Under the pieces are notes generated by a model. The model did no database searches, was not told the origin of the DNA, and saw only the letters and a program-made list of their open reading frames with translations. The position numbers and the translations under genes are program-made. A stretch of 64,000 nt of DNA from Sphingomonas sp. UNC305MFCol5.2 (GTDB lineage Bacteria; Pseudomonadota; Alphaproteobacteria; Sphingomonadales; Sphingomonadaceae). Each line of letters begins with the position of its first letter. Positions within the stretch are counted from its first letter, which is position 1. Location of the stretch: contig NZ_JOOE01000002.1 in NCBI RefSeq assembly GCF_000712135.1, forward strand, positions 124,001 through 188,000, given 5' to 3'. Below are positions 17,525 through 25,220 of this stretch, one piece after another.

Positions 17525-18559
17525 ATGGAATATCGGCAACTCGGAAATTCGGGCCTGCGCGTCCCGGCACTCAGCTTCGGCACCGGCACCTTCGGCGGAA
17601 AGGGGCCGCTGTTCAGCGCCTGGGGCCAAAGCGACGCCGCCGAGGCGCGGCGACTGATCGACATCTGCATCGACGCCGGCGTGACGCTGTTCGATACCGC
17701 CGACGTCTATTCGGGCGGCGCGTCCGAGGAGATCCTGGGCGAGGCGGTTCGGGGACGCCGCGACGCCGTGCTGATTTCGACCAAGACCGGCTTGCCGACA
17801 GGCGACGGCCCGCAAGATTGGGGAGCGTCCCGTGCCCGGCTCGTACGGGCAGTGGAGCAAGCGCTGTCACGGCTCGGAACCGATTATATCGATCTGCTCC
17901 AGCTGCACGCCTTCGACGCGTCTACCCCGGCCGAGGAGCTGATGGGCACGCTCGACTTGCTGATCGCGGCGGGCAAGATCCGCTACGCCGGCGTATCCAA
18001 CTATCCCGGCTGGCAGTTGATGAAGGCGCAGGGCCTGGCCGAGCGGCACGGCTGGCCTCGGCTGGTGGCGCACCAGGTCTATTATTCGCTGATCGGCCGC
18101 GCTTATGAATCCGAGCTGATGCCGCTCGGCGCCGACCAGGGCATCGGCGCGCTCGTCTGGAGCCCGCTGGGCTGGGGCCGTCTGACCGGCAGGATCGGCC
18201 GAGACCGCCCTGTCCCTGCGGGAAGCAGGCTCCACGAAACCGAGCAATTCGCCCCGCCCGTGGAGAGCGAGCTCCTGTATCGGGTCATAGACGCGCTCGA
18301 GGCGATCGCGACGGAGACCGGCAAGACCGTGCCCCAGGTCGCGATCAATTGGCTGTTGCGCCGCCCCACGGTCTCGTCGGTGATCATCGGCGCGCGCAAC
18401 GAAGAGCAGCTCCGGCAGAATCTGGGTGCGACAGGCTGGTCGCTCACATCCGGGCAGGTCGCGGCACTCGATGCCGTGAGCACAGTGCTGCCGCCCTACC
18501 CCCACACCCCCTATCACCAGCAGGAGGGTTTCGCCCGCCTGAACCAGGCGATGGTCTGA
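17525..18559 (+). CDS. Aldo/keto reductase
   Basis: A 344-residue NADPH-dependent oxidoreductase of the AKR superfamily, Tas/YajO-like group. The barrel shows MEYRQLGNSGLRVPALSFGT at the N-terminus, the catalytic Asp and Tyr in FDTADVYSGGASEEILGEAV, the Lys in VLISTKTGLP, the His in LLQLHAFD, and the cofactor loop SSVIIGARNEEQLRQNLGA. The ATG follows a weak GGTGG. It is separated by seven bases from the MFS gene and is divergent from LysR. The natural substrate cannot be read from sequence. Confidence 0.9.
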   Translation: MEYRQLGNSGLRVPALSFGTGTFGGKGPLFSAWGQSDAAEARRLIDICIDAGVTLFDTADVYSGGASEEILGEAVRGRRDAVLISTKTGLPTGDGPQDWGASRARLVRAVEQALSRLGTDYIDLLQLHAFDASTPAEELMGTLDLLIAAGKIRYAGVSNYPGWQLMKAQGLAERHGWPRLVAHQVYYSLIGRAYESELMPLGADQGIGALVWSPLGWGRLTGRIGRDRPVPAGSRLHETEQFAPPVESELLYRVIDALEAIATETGKTVPQVAINWLLRRPTVSSVIIGARNEEQLRQNLGATGWSLTSGQVAALDAVSTVLPPYPHTPYHQQEGFARLNQAMV

Positions 18560-18566
18560 GGAGGCG

Positions 18567-19745
18567 ATGGTGAAGCTCAACCTCGGCATTATCGCCCTCG
18601 CCATCGGGGCATTCGGGATCGGCGTCACCGAGTTCGCGCCCATGGGGCTGCTGCCGGTGATCGCGAACGACCTCGGCGTCTCGATCCCCGCCGCCGGCCT
18701 GCTGATCAGTGCCTATGCATTCGGCGTGGTGATCGGCGCACCCGTCATGACGTTGACCACCGGGCGCGTTTCGCGACGGACATTGCTGATCGGGCTTGCC
18801 GGCGTGTTCACTGCCGGCAATCTCTTCGCGGCCGTGTCCGACAGCTACGGCATGTTGCTAGCCGCGCGCATCGTCACTTCGTTCAACCACGGGGCATTCT
18901 TCGGTGTGGGCTCGATAGTCGCCGCCGGCCTTGTTGCGCCCGAACGTCGCGCGAGCGCGGTTGCCGCCATGTTCATGGGCCTGACCATCGCCAATGTCGT
19001 CGGCGTGCCGCTCGCAACATGGGCGGGCGACCATCTTGGCTGGCGCGCTTCTTTCTGGGGCATCGCCGGCCTGGGCGTCGCGACGATGGCCGCGCTGCGG
19101 CTGACCTTGCCGCCGCTGCCGGCGCCGAGAGGCGAAAGCTCGCTCGCGGAGCTGCGCGTCCTCGGGCGCGGTGAGGTGCTGGGCGCGCTGGCGCTGACCG
19201 TGGTCGGTTCCGGTGCGATGTTCACTGTCTTCACCTACATCACGCCGATCCTGCGCGAAGTGACGCATGCCTCGCTGGCGTTCGTGACCGCGATGCTCGT
19301 CACCTTCGGTGTGGGGCTGACGGTGGGTAACTGGCTGGGCGGGAAGTTCGCGGACCGCTCGGTCGATCGCACGCTGATCGTCACGCTGGCCTCCCTGACC
19401 GCGATCCTGATCGCCTTCGCCCTGTTCATGCCGCACGCCGGAGCGTCGGCGGTGCTGATCTTCCTGTGGGGAGTCGCGAGCTTCGCACTCGTCCCGCCGC
19501 TGCAGATTCGCGTGATGACCGCGGCCGCCGATGCGCCGAACCTCGCCTCGGCCGTCAATATCGGCGCCTTCAATCTCGGCAACGCATTGGGTGCCGCATT
19601 GGGCGGAGGCGTGATCGCTGCCGGCCTGGGCTATCCGGCGGTAGCACTTGCCGGAGCTGCGACGTCGACGATCGGGCTGCTTGCTCTCCTGCTCACCACG
19701 CAGCGTGCACGGCCTGTCGCGCAAGAGCAACCCTGCAGCGCGTGA
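18567..19745 (+). CDS. MFS transporter, DHA1 drug/sugar efflux family
   Basis: A 392-residue membrane protein with twelve predicted helices. The start GVTEFAPMGLLPVIANDLGV and the loop GAPVMTLTTGRVSRRTLLIG are hallmarks of the AraJ/YdhP/NepI branch of proton-driven efflux pumps. LAARIVTSFNHGAFFGVGS is the conserved helix 4-5 segment. GGAGG overlaps the stop of the upstream aldo/keto reductase (TGAGGAGGCGATG), so the two are co-translated. LysR at 16534 is the probable regulator. Substrate unknown. Confidence 0.9.
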   Translation: MVKLNLGIIALAIGAFGIGVTEFAPMGLLPVIANDLGVSIPAAGLLISAYAFGVVIGAPVMTLTTGRVSRRTLLIGLAGVFTAGNLFAAVSDSYGMLLAARIVTSFNHGAFFGVGSIVAAGLVAPERRASAVAAMFMGLTIANVVGVPLATWAGDHLGWRASFWGIAGLGVATMAALRLTLPPLPAPRGESSLAELRVLGRGEVLGALALTVVGSGAMFTVFTYITPILREVTHASLAFVTAMLVTFGVGLTVGNWLGGKFADRSVDRTLIVTLASLTAILIAFALFMPHAGASAVLIFLWGVASFALVPPLQIRVMTAAADAPNLASAVNIGAFNLGNALGAALGGGVIAAGLGYPAVALAGAATSTIGLLALLLTTQRARPVAQEQPCSA

Positions 19746-19843
19746 GGTCTGGTTTCGCGCCGGCAAAAGGGGCCTTTACGTGGCGTCAACGCTTTCGAAA
19801 GCATAATGCCGGCGATACGGGCGATACGAAGGAGCGCGTTCGA

Positions 19844-20635
19844 ATGGATCGCCTGAGCAGCCTGCCGATCAGCCGTCACCTTACGGCGCGCAGCCAGACG
19901 CTCGTAAGCCGGCTGGAAGTCGGTCTGCCGGACCTGATGACTCTCTGGGTGGTTCTGGTCAGCTTCGCTGCGGGCTTGCGGCTGGCATATGCCGCGACGC
20001 CCATCGCGACGCCGGTCGATGCGATCAGGAATGCCCTGCCCTATCTTCTCGTGATCGTGGCGCCGGTCGTGACGATCTTTCTGGGTTTGCGCGCTTTCCC
20101 ATCGGGTGCGTTCGTTGCCCAGCCGACTGGCCGACTTGCGCAGTTCGGCCGTTGGCGGCGTGTCGATGCCGTGACCGCGCGATCCATGCCCTTGTTCGGC
20201 GCCGGCGGGTTCATGGCCTCGTTGCTGGTCGGGATCCTCATCAACGTGCCCTTCCGTACGTTCGAGTTCCTCGCCGGGGTGCCGGCGCTGGGCGGAATGG
20301 CACCCGACTGGTTCCGCATGCTCTACGTGATGATGTTCGTCGATCTCGTGTTCCTGTCGGGCCTTTATGCCTTCGCGTTCGTCCTCGCCTTGCGTCATGT
20401 CCCGCTCTTCCCACGGTTCCTCGCCGGGGTATGGGTGATCGACGTCCTGATGCAGATCTGCATCGCGCGCGTGATGGCGCACGTTGCCAATCTGCCCGGT
20501 CCGGTCGGCGCGTCGCTGGCGGACATGCTCGAGGGCAATTTGAAGAAAGTTTTGATCAGCGTCGCGATCTGGCTGCCTTATCTGCTGCTGTCGCGCCGCG
20601 TGAACCTGACCTATCGCTGGCGTGTGCCTGCCTGA
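19844..20635 (+). CDS. DUF2569-like integral membrane protein
   Basis: A 263-residue protein with about five or six hydrophobic segments (around residues 32-50, 66-85, 115-140, 160-185, 195-215 and 238-250). The tail ISVAIWLPYLLLSRRVNLTY resembles the end of DUF2569 proteins, whose last helix is followed by a basic SxRVKxTF motif; the assignment is tentative. The ATG at 19844 follows GGAG. Its 3' end overlaps the convergent glycosyltransferase-like gene by 25 bases. Function unknown. Confidence 0.65.
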   Translation: MDRLSSLPISRHLTARSQTLVSRLEVGLPDLMTLWVVLVSFAAGLRLAYAATPIATPVDAIRNALPYLLVIVAPVVTIFLGLRAFPSGAFVAQPTGRLAQFGRWRRVDAVTARSMPLFGAGGFMASLLVGILINVPFRTFEFLAGVPALGGMAPDWFRMLYVMMFVDLVFLSGLYAFAFVLALRHVPLFPRFLAGVWVIDVLMQICIARVMAHVANLPGPVGASLADMLEGNLKKVLISVAIWLPYLLLSRRVNLTYRWRVPA

Positions 20636-21768
20636 CCAGCGTCCGCGCGGAGCTGGAGCAGCAATAGCGTGATCGCCACGGTGGCGGGAACAACGCTTGC
20701 CGCAGCCACACGCGGGAAATCGAACATCGATCCGAAGATCGCGATCGTCGAGGCAAGCTGGCAGGCGACGAAGACCTGCGCCGACCGGCGATCGCGCGCG
20801 ATGACCGCGATCGCAAACGACATCAGATCGGCGAGCAGGAAATAGCGCTCGTGCATCTTCGGCAGAAGATACGGGACCATCATCGCCGACAGCAAAGCGA
20901 TGCGCATCGTCATCATCGGATCGAGGCGCTTGCGCGCGAAGATCGCGACATAGCCGGCGCTCGCCAGCCCTGCCGCTGCATAACCCAGCGCGAATATCGC
21001 CATCGGTTCCCGCGCATGAAATGCCGCGACGATCGCCCAGGGGCCGGGGGCGGTTCCGATCGTGTTGAAATGTTCGCCCTGCCCTAGGTAGATCGTCGCC
21101 AGATCGGCGGCGGGCCAGCCGGCGAGCCACGCCGGAAGCATCGCCAATGCGTAGATCGCCAGCGGGATCGGCCACTCGACCAGACGCAGCCGTTGCTGCA
21201 ACAGCATGACGAGCACGAACGGGGCCAGGAACATCGCCTGCAACTTGAACGCAAGACCGACGCCGAACCACACGAGCATCGCCCGGGGCCGCGCATCGGC
21301 CGCCGACGCCGTCGCCATGACACAGGCCGCGGCCCAATATCCGTCGCACTGGCCGTATATCGCGCCATTGGCCAATATGCTCGGCAACAACAGGACCAGC
21401 AACGTCGCTTCATTGGCGAAGGGCCGTTGGCCGATCAGCCGGCGCACCGCGAACGCGGCCGCAAGCACCGAGAGCAGCGCCAGCGACTTGACGATCGCCA
21501 GATGGTTGGCGATCACCAGCGACGCCGCGGACAACAGGTACAGATAGGGAGGCGTGTAGTTGCTGAAGGGCACCGCGAAGGCCTTGATCCGGCCTGCGGA
21601 GAGGATGTGATCGATCCACGGATACAGGAACGTGTGCAGGTCGGGCGCCACGATCGGCCAGCACAGGCCATAGACCAGGACCGTCGAGAGCCCGATCTGG
21701 AGCGCCGCGCGCGGATTGGTGCGCACCCAGTCGCGCATCCTGCCCGAACCCGGCGGCGGCGCGTTCAT
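20611..21768 (-). CDS. GT-C-like polytopic membrane glycosyltransferase
   Basis: A 385-residue membrane protein with eight to ten hydrophobic helices. An early loop carries an acidic YPWIDHILSAGR segment, as in dolichol/undecaprenyl-dependent GT-C enzymes. Late in the protein lies MVPYLLPKMHERYFLLADLM, the PKMHERYF motif seen in GT39/GT87-type mannosyl and polyprenyl-phosphate sugar transferases. It starts with a 4-base ATGA overlap with the upstream membrane gene, so both are co-translated. The donor would be a lipid-linked sugar and the acceptor a periplasmic glycan or protein. A role in pilin or exopolysaccharide glycosylation is suggested only by position. Confidence 0.7.
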   Translation of the reverse strand: MNAPPPGSGRMRDWVRTNPRAALQIGLSTVLVYGLCWPIVAPDLHTFLYPWIDHILSAGRIKAFAVPFSNYTPPYLYLLSAASLVIANHLAIVKSLALLSVLAAAFAVRRLIGQRPFANEATLLVLLLPSILANGAIYGQCDGYWAAACVMATASAADARPRAMLVWFGVGLAFKLQAMFLAPFVLVMLLQQRLRLVEWPIPLAIYALAMLPAWLAGWPAADLATIYLGQGEHFNTIGTAPGPWAIVAAFHAREPMAIFALGYAAAGLASAGYVAIFARKRLDPMMTMRIALLSAMMVPYLLPKMHERYFLLADLMSFAIAVIARDRRSAQVFVACQLASTIAIFGSMFDFPRVAAASVVPATVAITLLLLQLRADAGQAGTRQR

Positions 21769-23279
21769 CGGCGCGGGGTGGTCAAGGGGCGATCGCGAAC
21801 GTGGATCACCGCCCATTTGTCGGCATAGAATCGCCGCCATCCCGGCTCCTTGTCGAGCACGGCGACCAATGCGTTGTCGGGCGGCAGGATCGTCCAACCG
21901 AACTTCCAGCGGGAGTCGGCCTCGCGCCAACTCCGGATATCGCCTGTGGACGCCTTGAAATAACGTGCCGTGAAATCGTCGCCGTACATGTCCGACCGGC
22001 CATCGATGAACGGCGCCATACCATCGAAGACGAGCAGCCCGCCAAAGCTGTACTCGTTGAAGACCGGCTGTTGCCGCAGCTCGGCCGGGATATGCCGGAG
22101 CGCGGTAATCGGCACGCCGTAGCTGTCCTTTCGGTCGAATGGCGCGATCATTCGCCAGGCTGCGGTTCCGGCGAACAACAACAGCCCGACGACGAGGATG
22201 GGCGCAAGCTCGCGCCGCGCGCCCCAGACCTGGGGAAGTATCGCCGGGCGGGGCCGTTCCGCGCCATCGGCCCATGCCCGGCCTAGCGGCTCGGCAAGCA
22301 GGATCACGGCAAGCGTGACCAGCACCATCTGGTTGCGGATATGATCCAAGGTCAGATGCAACGCCACGAGCAGGATCAGCAGGCGCGTGACCGGGATGCG
22401 CGTCGGCCGGAAGAACAGGAAGAACAGGCCCGAGAGCAGCAGGACTTCGAGTGCCGACGCTCCGCCGAACCGCGCCGGCTGCCACTCGGCGATATAAGCG
22501 AGCAGGTTCAGGTCGTTGACGTAGAACGGGTATAACAGGCCACCGACACCGCCCGGGGTCAGCAACGCCGCGACCAGACACGCCGCGCCGAACAGGCCCC
22601 AGTCGCGTATCACTTTCATTCGGCTTGCGGCTGGCGCAGTGACGAGCGCCTCGAAGCCGAACGCACCGGCGAGCGCCAGCCCGAACACGAAACTGCCATG
22701 CGCATTGGCCCAGACCAGCATCAACAATGCGAGCGCGAGCGGTGGCGCGCGCTCCCGATCACGCGCACGAAGAAGCGCGACCAGCCATCCGGCGAGCATC
22801 GGCAGTGCGAGCAGATGCGGCCGCGCGAGCACGGACTGCGCAAGCCCGAGCGATAGATAAATAAGCATCAGCGCCGCCCCGCCGGGCCGCTGCCAGCGAA
22901 GCAAATGGAGCGCAATAATGGCATAGAGTGCCACCGCGGCGGCGCCGAACAACAGGATCAGGCCGTTCCAGCCGCCCCAACGCCAGGCCGCATACATCGT
23001 CACTTCGGACAGCCATTCGTGCGCCACCCAGGGCTGACCACGCGCCGTGAACGAAAAGGGATCGACCTGAGGGACCGCATCGTGCGCGACGATCCACGCA
23101 CCGGTCGCGATGTGCCAGCCGGTATCCCCGTCGGCGAGTGCGGACGACAGGACGACGACAATGGCGAAGGCCGCAAAGCTTGCCGCAAGTACGAACGAGG
23201 TTCCGGAAAGGTCGGGACCGGTGACCCTTGGCCGTTCCATCCGGACCCCCCAAACTATCCCAAATGGAGCCCCCTCCAT
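21765..23279 (-). CDS. Polytopic membrane protein, probable GT-C superfamily partner
   Basis: A 504-residue protein with about ten hydrophobic helices and a soluble C-terminal part (from about residue 400). The first periplasmic loop contains DGDTGWHIATGAWIVAHDAV and QPWVAHEWLSEV, a D-x-x-W-H pattern like the acidic loop 1 of GT-C proteins. The tail has YSFGGLLVFDGM and IDGRSDMYGDDF. ATG codons at 23279 and 23240 are both plausible; the first has GGGTGAG upstream. It leads the two-gene unit with the GT-C-like gene at 20611. Exact activity is not recognisable. Confidence 0.65.
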   Translation of the reverse strand: MEGAPFGIVWGVRMERPRVTGPDLSGTSFVLAASFAAFAIVVVLSSALADGDTGWHIATGAWIVAHDAVPQVDPFSFTARGQPWVAHEWLSEVTMYAAWRWGGWNGLILLFGAAAVALYAIIALHLLRWQRPGGAALMLIYLSLGLAQSVLARPHLLALPMLAGWLVALLRARDRERAPPLALALLMLVWANAHGSFVFGLALAGAFGFEALVTAPAASRMKVIRDWGLFGAACLVAALLTPGGVGGLLYPFYVNDLNLLAYIAEWQPARFGGASALEVLLLSGLFFLFFRPTRIPVTRLLILLVALHLTLDHIRNQMVLVTLAVILLAEPLGRAWADGAERPRPAILPQVWGARRELAPILVVGLLLFAGTAAWRMIAPFDRKDSYGVPITALRHIPAELRQQPVFNEYSFGGLLVFDGMAPFIDGRSDMYGDDFTARYFKASTGDIRSWREADSRWKFGWTILPPDNALVAVLDKEPGWRRFYADKWAVIHVRDRPLTTPRR

Positions 23280-23779
23280 TCGCGACTCACCCTATCGCCC
23301 GATCCGTTCCCGGCAAAGCGCGAATCTGGTTAATCGTAGAAAGCGGGCAAGTAACGGGAAGTCCCTTAAGTAGAACAACATAGCTTGGGACCATCGCGGT
23401 CCAGAATGAGAATACCAAAAGTTATATCTATTATAACCAATGTCTCGGAGGGGGCATTTTTTCAGCGATTCCGGATGGTTAACGAAACGCATCCACAATG
23501 GATCGCGCTGCACTATGTGTTTGATTTTACACAATATTTTCTGCCATGGTTAACGAGAATATACGCTAAGTCACGGAAATTAAACATTAAATAAAGCGTT
23601 GTTGACTTGGTTGTCACTTGGGTTCCCTCTTCGAATGCAACCTAGGCGTATCGAGCGTTGCGGAGCTTTTGGATGCTCCACCACGGCTGGCGAAAGACCA
23701 GCGTAAATCGCTCCTGACGTCTTCGGGCTGAACGATGGGCCGGAGACTTTCTCCGGGTAGAGGGGAATGGGGAAAGACG
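23280..23779. promoter_or_regulatory. AT-rich promoter region upstream of the Tad pilus locus
   Basis: 500 bases without a convincing gene, visibly richer in A+T than the flanks between about 23380 and 23600. It holds an inverted repeat GTTATA-N5-TATAAC at 23421-23437, several TTAA-containing words (GGTTAACG twice), and a TTGACT at 23602-23607 that could be a -35 element. A 69-codon frame at 23385-23594 exists but has no SD and no recognisable protein pattern. This region must contain the promoter of the flp genes. Confidence 0.5.
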
Positions 23780-23965
23780 ATGACGACGATCAAGAACCTT
23801 CTGACCGATACAAGCGGCGCTTCGGCCGCCGAATATGCATTGATTCTGGCGATCGTAGGCACCGGCATAGCCGTTGCCGCCTTCACGCTCGGCGGCTCGA
23901 TCAGCAACGCCATGAACAAGGCGTCGAACTGCATTAGCCGTACACCGAGCGCCACGGCCTGCTGA
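23780..23965 (+). CDS. flp: Flp/Fap-type pilin 1
   Basis: A 61-residue type IVb prepilin, the structural subunit of the Tad pilus. The leader MTTIKNLLTDTSG ends at the Gly cleaved by CpaA. The mature protein begins ASAAEYALILAIVGTGIAVA, matching the Flp motif with Glu+5 and Tyr+6 at the start of a hydrophobic helix. Unusually it ends with Cys51 and Cys61, the last residue, which could form a C-terminal disulfide loop. The ATG at 23780 lies behind GGGGAAAG. It is a near-identical tandem copy of the pilin at 24041 and is followed by a strong hairpin. Confidence 0.95.
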   Translation: MTTIKNLLTDTSGASAAEYALILAIVGTGIAVAAFTLGGSISNAMNKASNCISRTPSATAC

Positions 23966-23974
23966 TCCTGACGG

Positions 23975-23995
23975 GGGGCGCCGTTGCGGCGCCCC
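23975..23995 (+). other. RNA hairpin between the two pilin genes
   Basis: GGGGCGCC, loop GTTGC, GGCGCCCC: an 8-bp all-GC stem ten bases after the flp1 stop, without a following U tract. It could stabilise the 3' end of flp1 mRNA or partly attenuate read-through. Confidence 0.55.
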
Positions 23996-24040
23996 GCCGT
24001 TCCGGACCGGGCTGGGCCCGGCACAGGAAAGGAAATCGAC

Positions 24041-24232
24041 ATGACGACGATCAAGAATCTGCTGGCCGACACGAGTGGCGCGTCGGCCGCCGAATATGCG
24101 CTGATCCTGGCGATCGTGGGCACCGGCATAGCCGTTGCCGCCTTCACGCTCGGCGGATCGATCAGCAATGCCATGAACAAGGCGTCGAACTGCATCAACA
24201 CATCGGGCGGCGCGGCCGCTCCGACCTGCTGA
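24041..24232 (+). CDS. flp: Flp/Fap-type pilin 2
   Basis: A 63-residue prepilin identical to flp1 over residues 1-51 except Thr9 to Ala. Cleavage is expected after Gly13, giving ASAAEYALILAI at the mature N-terminus. The tails diverge: here CINTSGGAAAPTC, with Cys51 and terminal Cys63. AGGAAAGGAA precedes the ATG. DNA identity with flp1 through the core is almost complete, so the pair arose by recent duplication or is kept alike by gene conversion. A second hairpin follows. Confidence 0.95.
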   Translation: MTTIKNLLADTSGASAAEYALILAIVGTGIAVAAFTLGGSISNAMNKASNCINTSGGAAAPTC

Positions 24233-24241
24233 TGCTCTGAC

Positions 24242-24266
24242 GGGGATCGCGCTTCGGCGCGGCCCC
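24242..24266 (+). other. RNA hairpin with UUCG tetraloop after the second pilin
   Basis: GGGG-AT-CGCGC, loop TTCG, GCGCG-G-CCCC, nine bases after the flp2 stop. The C(UUCG)G loop is exceptionally stable. There is no strong U tract, so it may act as a processing or stability element separating abundant pilin mRNA from the rest of the tad transcript. Confidence 0.6.
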
Positions 24267-24311
24267 ATTCGATTGCTTATTATTGCATTCGACCAAGCGG
24301 GGGCGAAGGTC

Positions 24312-25220
24312 ATGCGTGGACAAGGGCTTATCATTCTCGGCGTCGCGATCCTCGTGGGGCTCGCAGCGGTCTTCCTCGCGAACAGCTATCTGGGGCGTGT
24401 CGAGGAACGACAAGCGACGACGCCGCAAGGCATGGCCAAGGTCGCCGTAGCGCGCGTGCCGCTCGAATTCGGCACGGTGATCACGCCCGACAAGATCACG
24501 CTGATCGACTTGCCGATGGACACGTTGCCCGAGGGCACCTTCTCGTCGGTCTCCCAGCTTCTGCCGATGAACCGCAACCGCGTCGCGCTTCGGCCGATGG
24601 CGGTCAACGAGCCGATCCTGCGCTCCAAGATTTCCGGTGAAGGCGGGCGCGCGGCGATTTCCGCCGTGCTGAAGCCCGATATGCGCGCCGCCGCGGTCCG
24701 GGTCGGCGACGTCGCCGGCGTCGGCGGCTTCGTGCTGCCGGGAGACGTGGTCGATGTGCTCGTCACGCGAACGCCGCCCAATGCCAATGGCGGCGGGCAG
24801 ATCACCGACATCCTGCTGCAGAAGATCCGGGTCATCGCGATAGATCAGGATGCCAGCGATTCAGCGGACAAGCCCATCATCGGCAAGACCGCGACGCTCG
24901 AAGTTTCGCAGGTCGATGCGCAGAAGCTCGCGCTCGCCCAGCAAGTCGGCCAGATCAGCCTGGTTCTCGCCAATCCTTCCGCAGTGCCGAGCCCGGCCGT
25001 AGAGACCGTGAGCGTCGAGGACTTGCGCGACGGCGCCTATGTCGGCGGCTATTCCGACAAGGCGCCGATCTACCAGCCGCCGATGGCCTATATGCCGGCC
25101 CCGCCGCCGCGCAGGGCGAAACCCGCCGCCGCGTCGCCATCGGCCGACACCTCGACCGTTCTCATCGTCCGCGGGACCAAGGACAGCAGCTATGAGGTTC
25201 GTCATTATGGCGCGCGCTAA
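24312..25220 (+). CDS. cpaB: Tad pilus assembly protein CpaB (RcpC)
   Basis: A 302-residue periplasmic/inner-membrane protein of the Tad secretin complex. After a single N-terminal membrane segment (GLIILGVAILVGLAAVFLA) is the SAF/flagella-basal-body-type domain (VAVARVPLEFGTVITPDKIT), then the RcpC core with AAAVRVGDVAGVGGFVLPGD and VDVLVT, as in all CpaB proteins. The ATG at 24312 is preferred over a TTG at 24273. The C-terminal 50 residues are Pro/Ala-rich. It overlaps cpaC by 29 bases. Confidence 0.93.
   Translation: MRGQGLIILGVAILVGLAAVFLANSYLGRVEERQATTPQGMAKVAVARVPLEFGTVITPDKITLIDLPMDTLPEGTFSSVSQLLPMNRNRVALRPMAVNEPILRSKISGEGGRAAISAVLKPDMRAAAVRVGDVAGVGGFVLPGDVVDVLVTRTPPNANGGGQITDILLQKIRVIAIDQDASDSADKPIIGKTATLEVSQVDAQKLALAQQVGQISLVLANPSAVPSPAVETVSVEDLRDGAYVGGYSDKAPIYQPPMAYMPAPPPRRAKPAAASPSADTSTVLIVRGTKDSSYEVRHYGAR

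Noticed and set aside
23385..23594. A 69-codon plus-strand frame in the flp upstream region
   Set aside because: No SD, no recognisable pattern, and it lies in AT-rich promoter DNA; considered non-coding.
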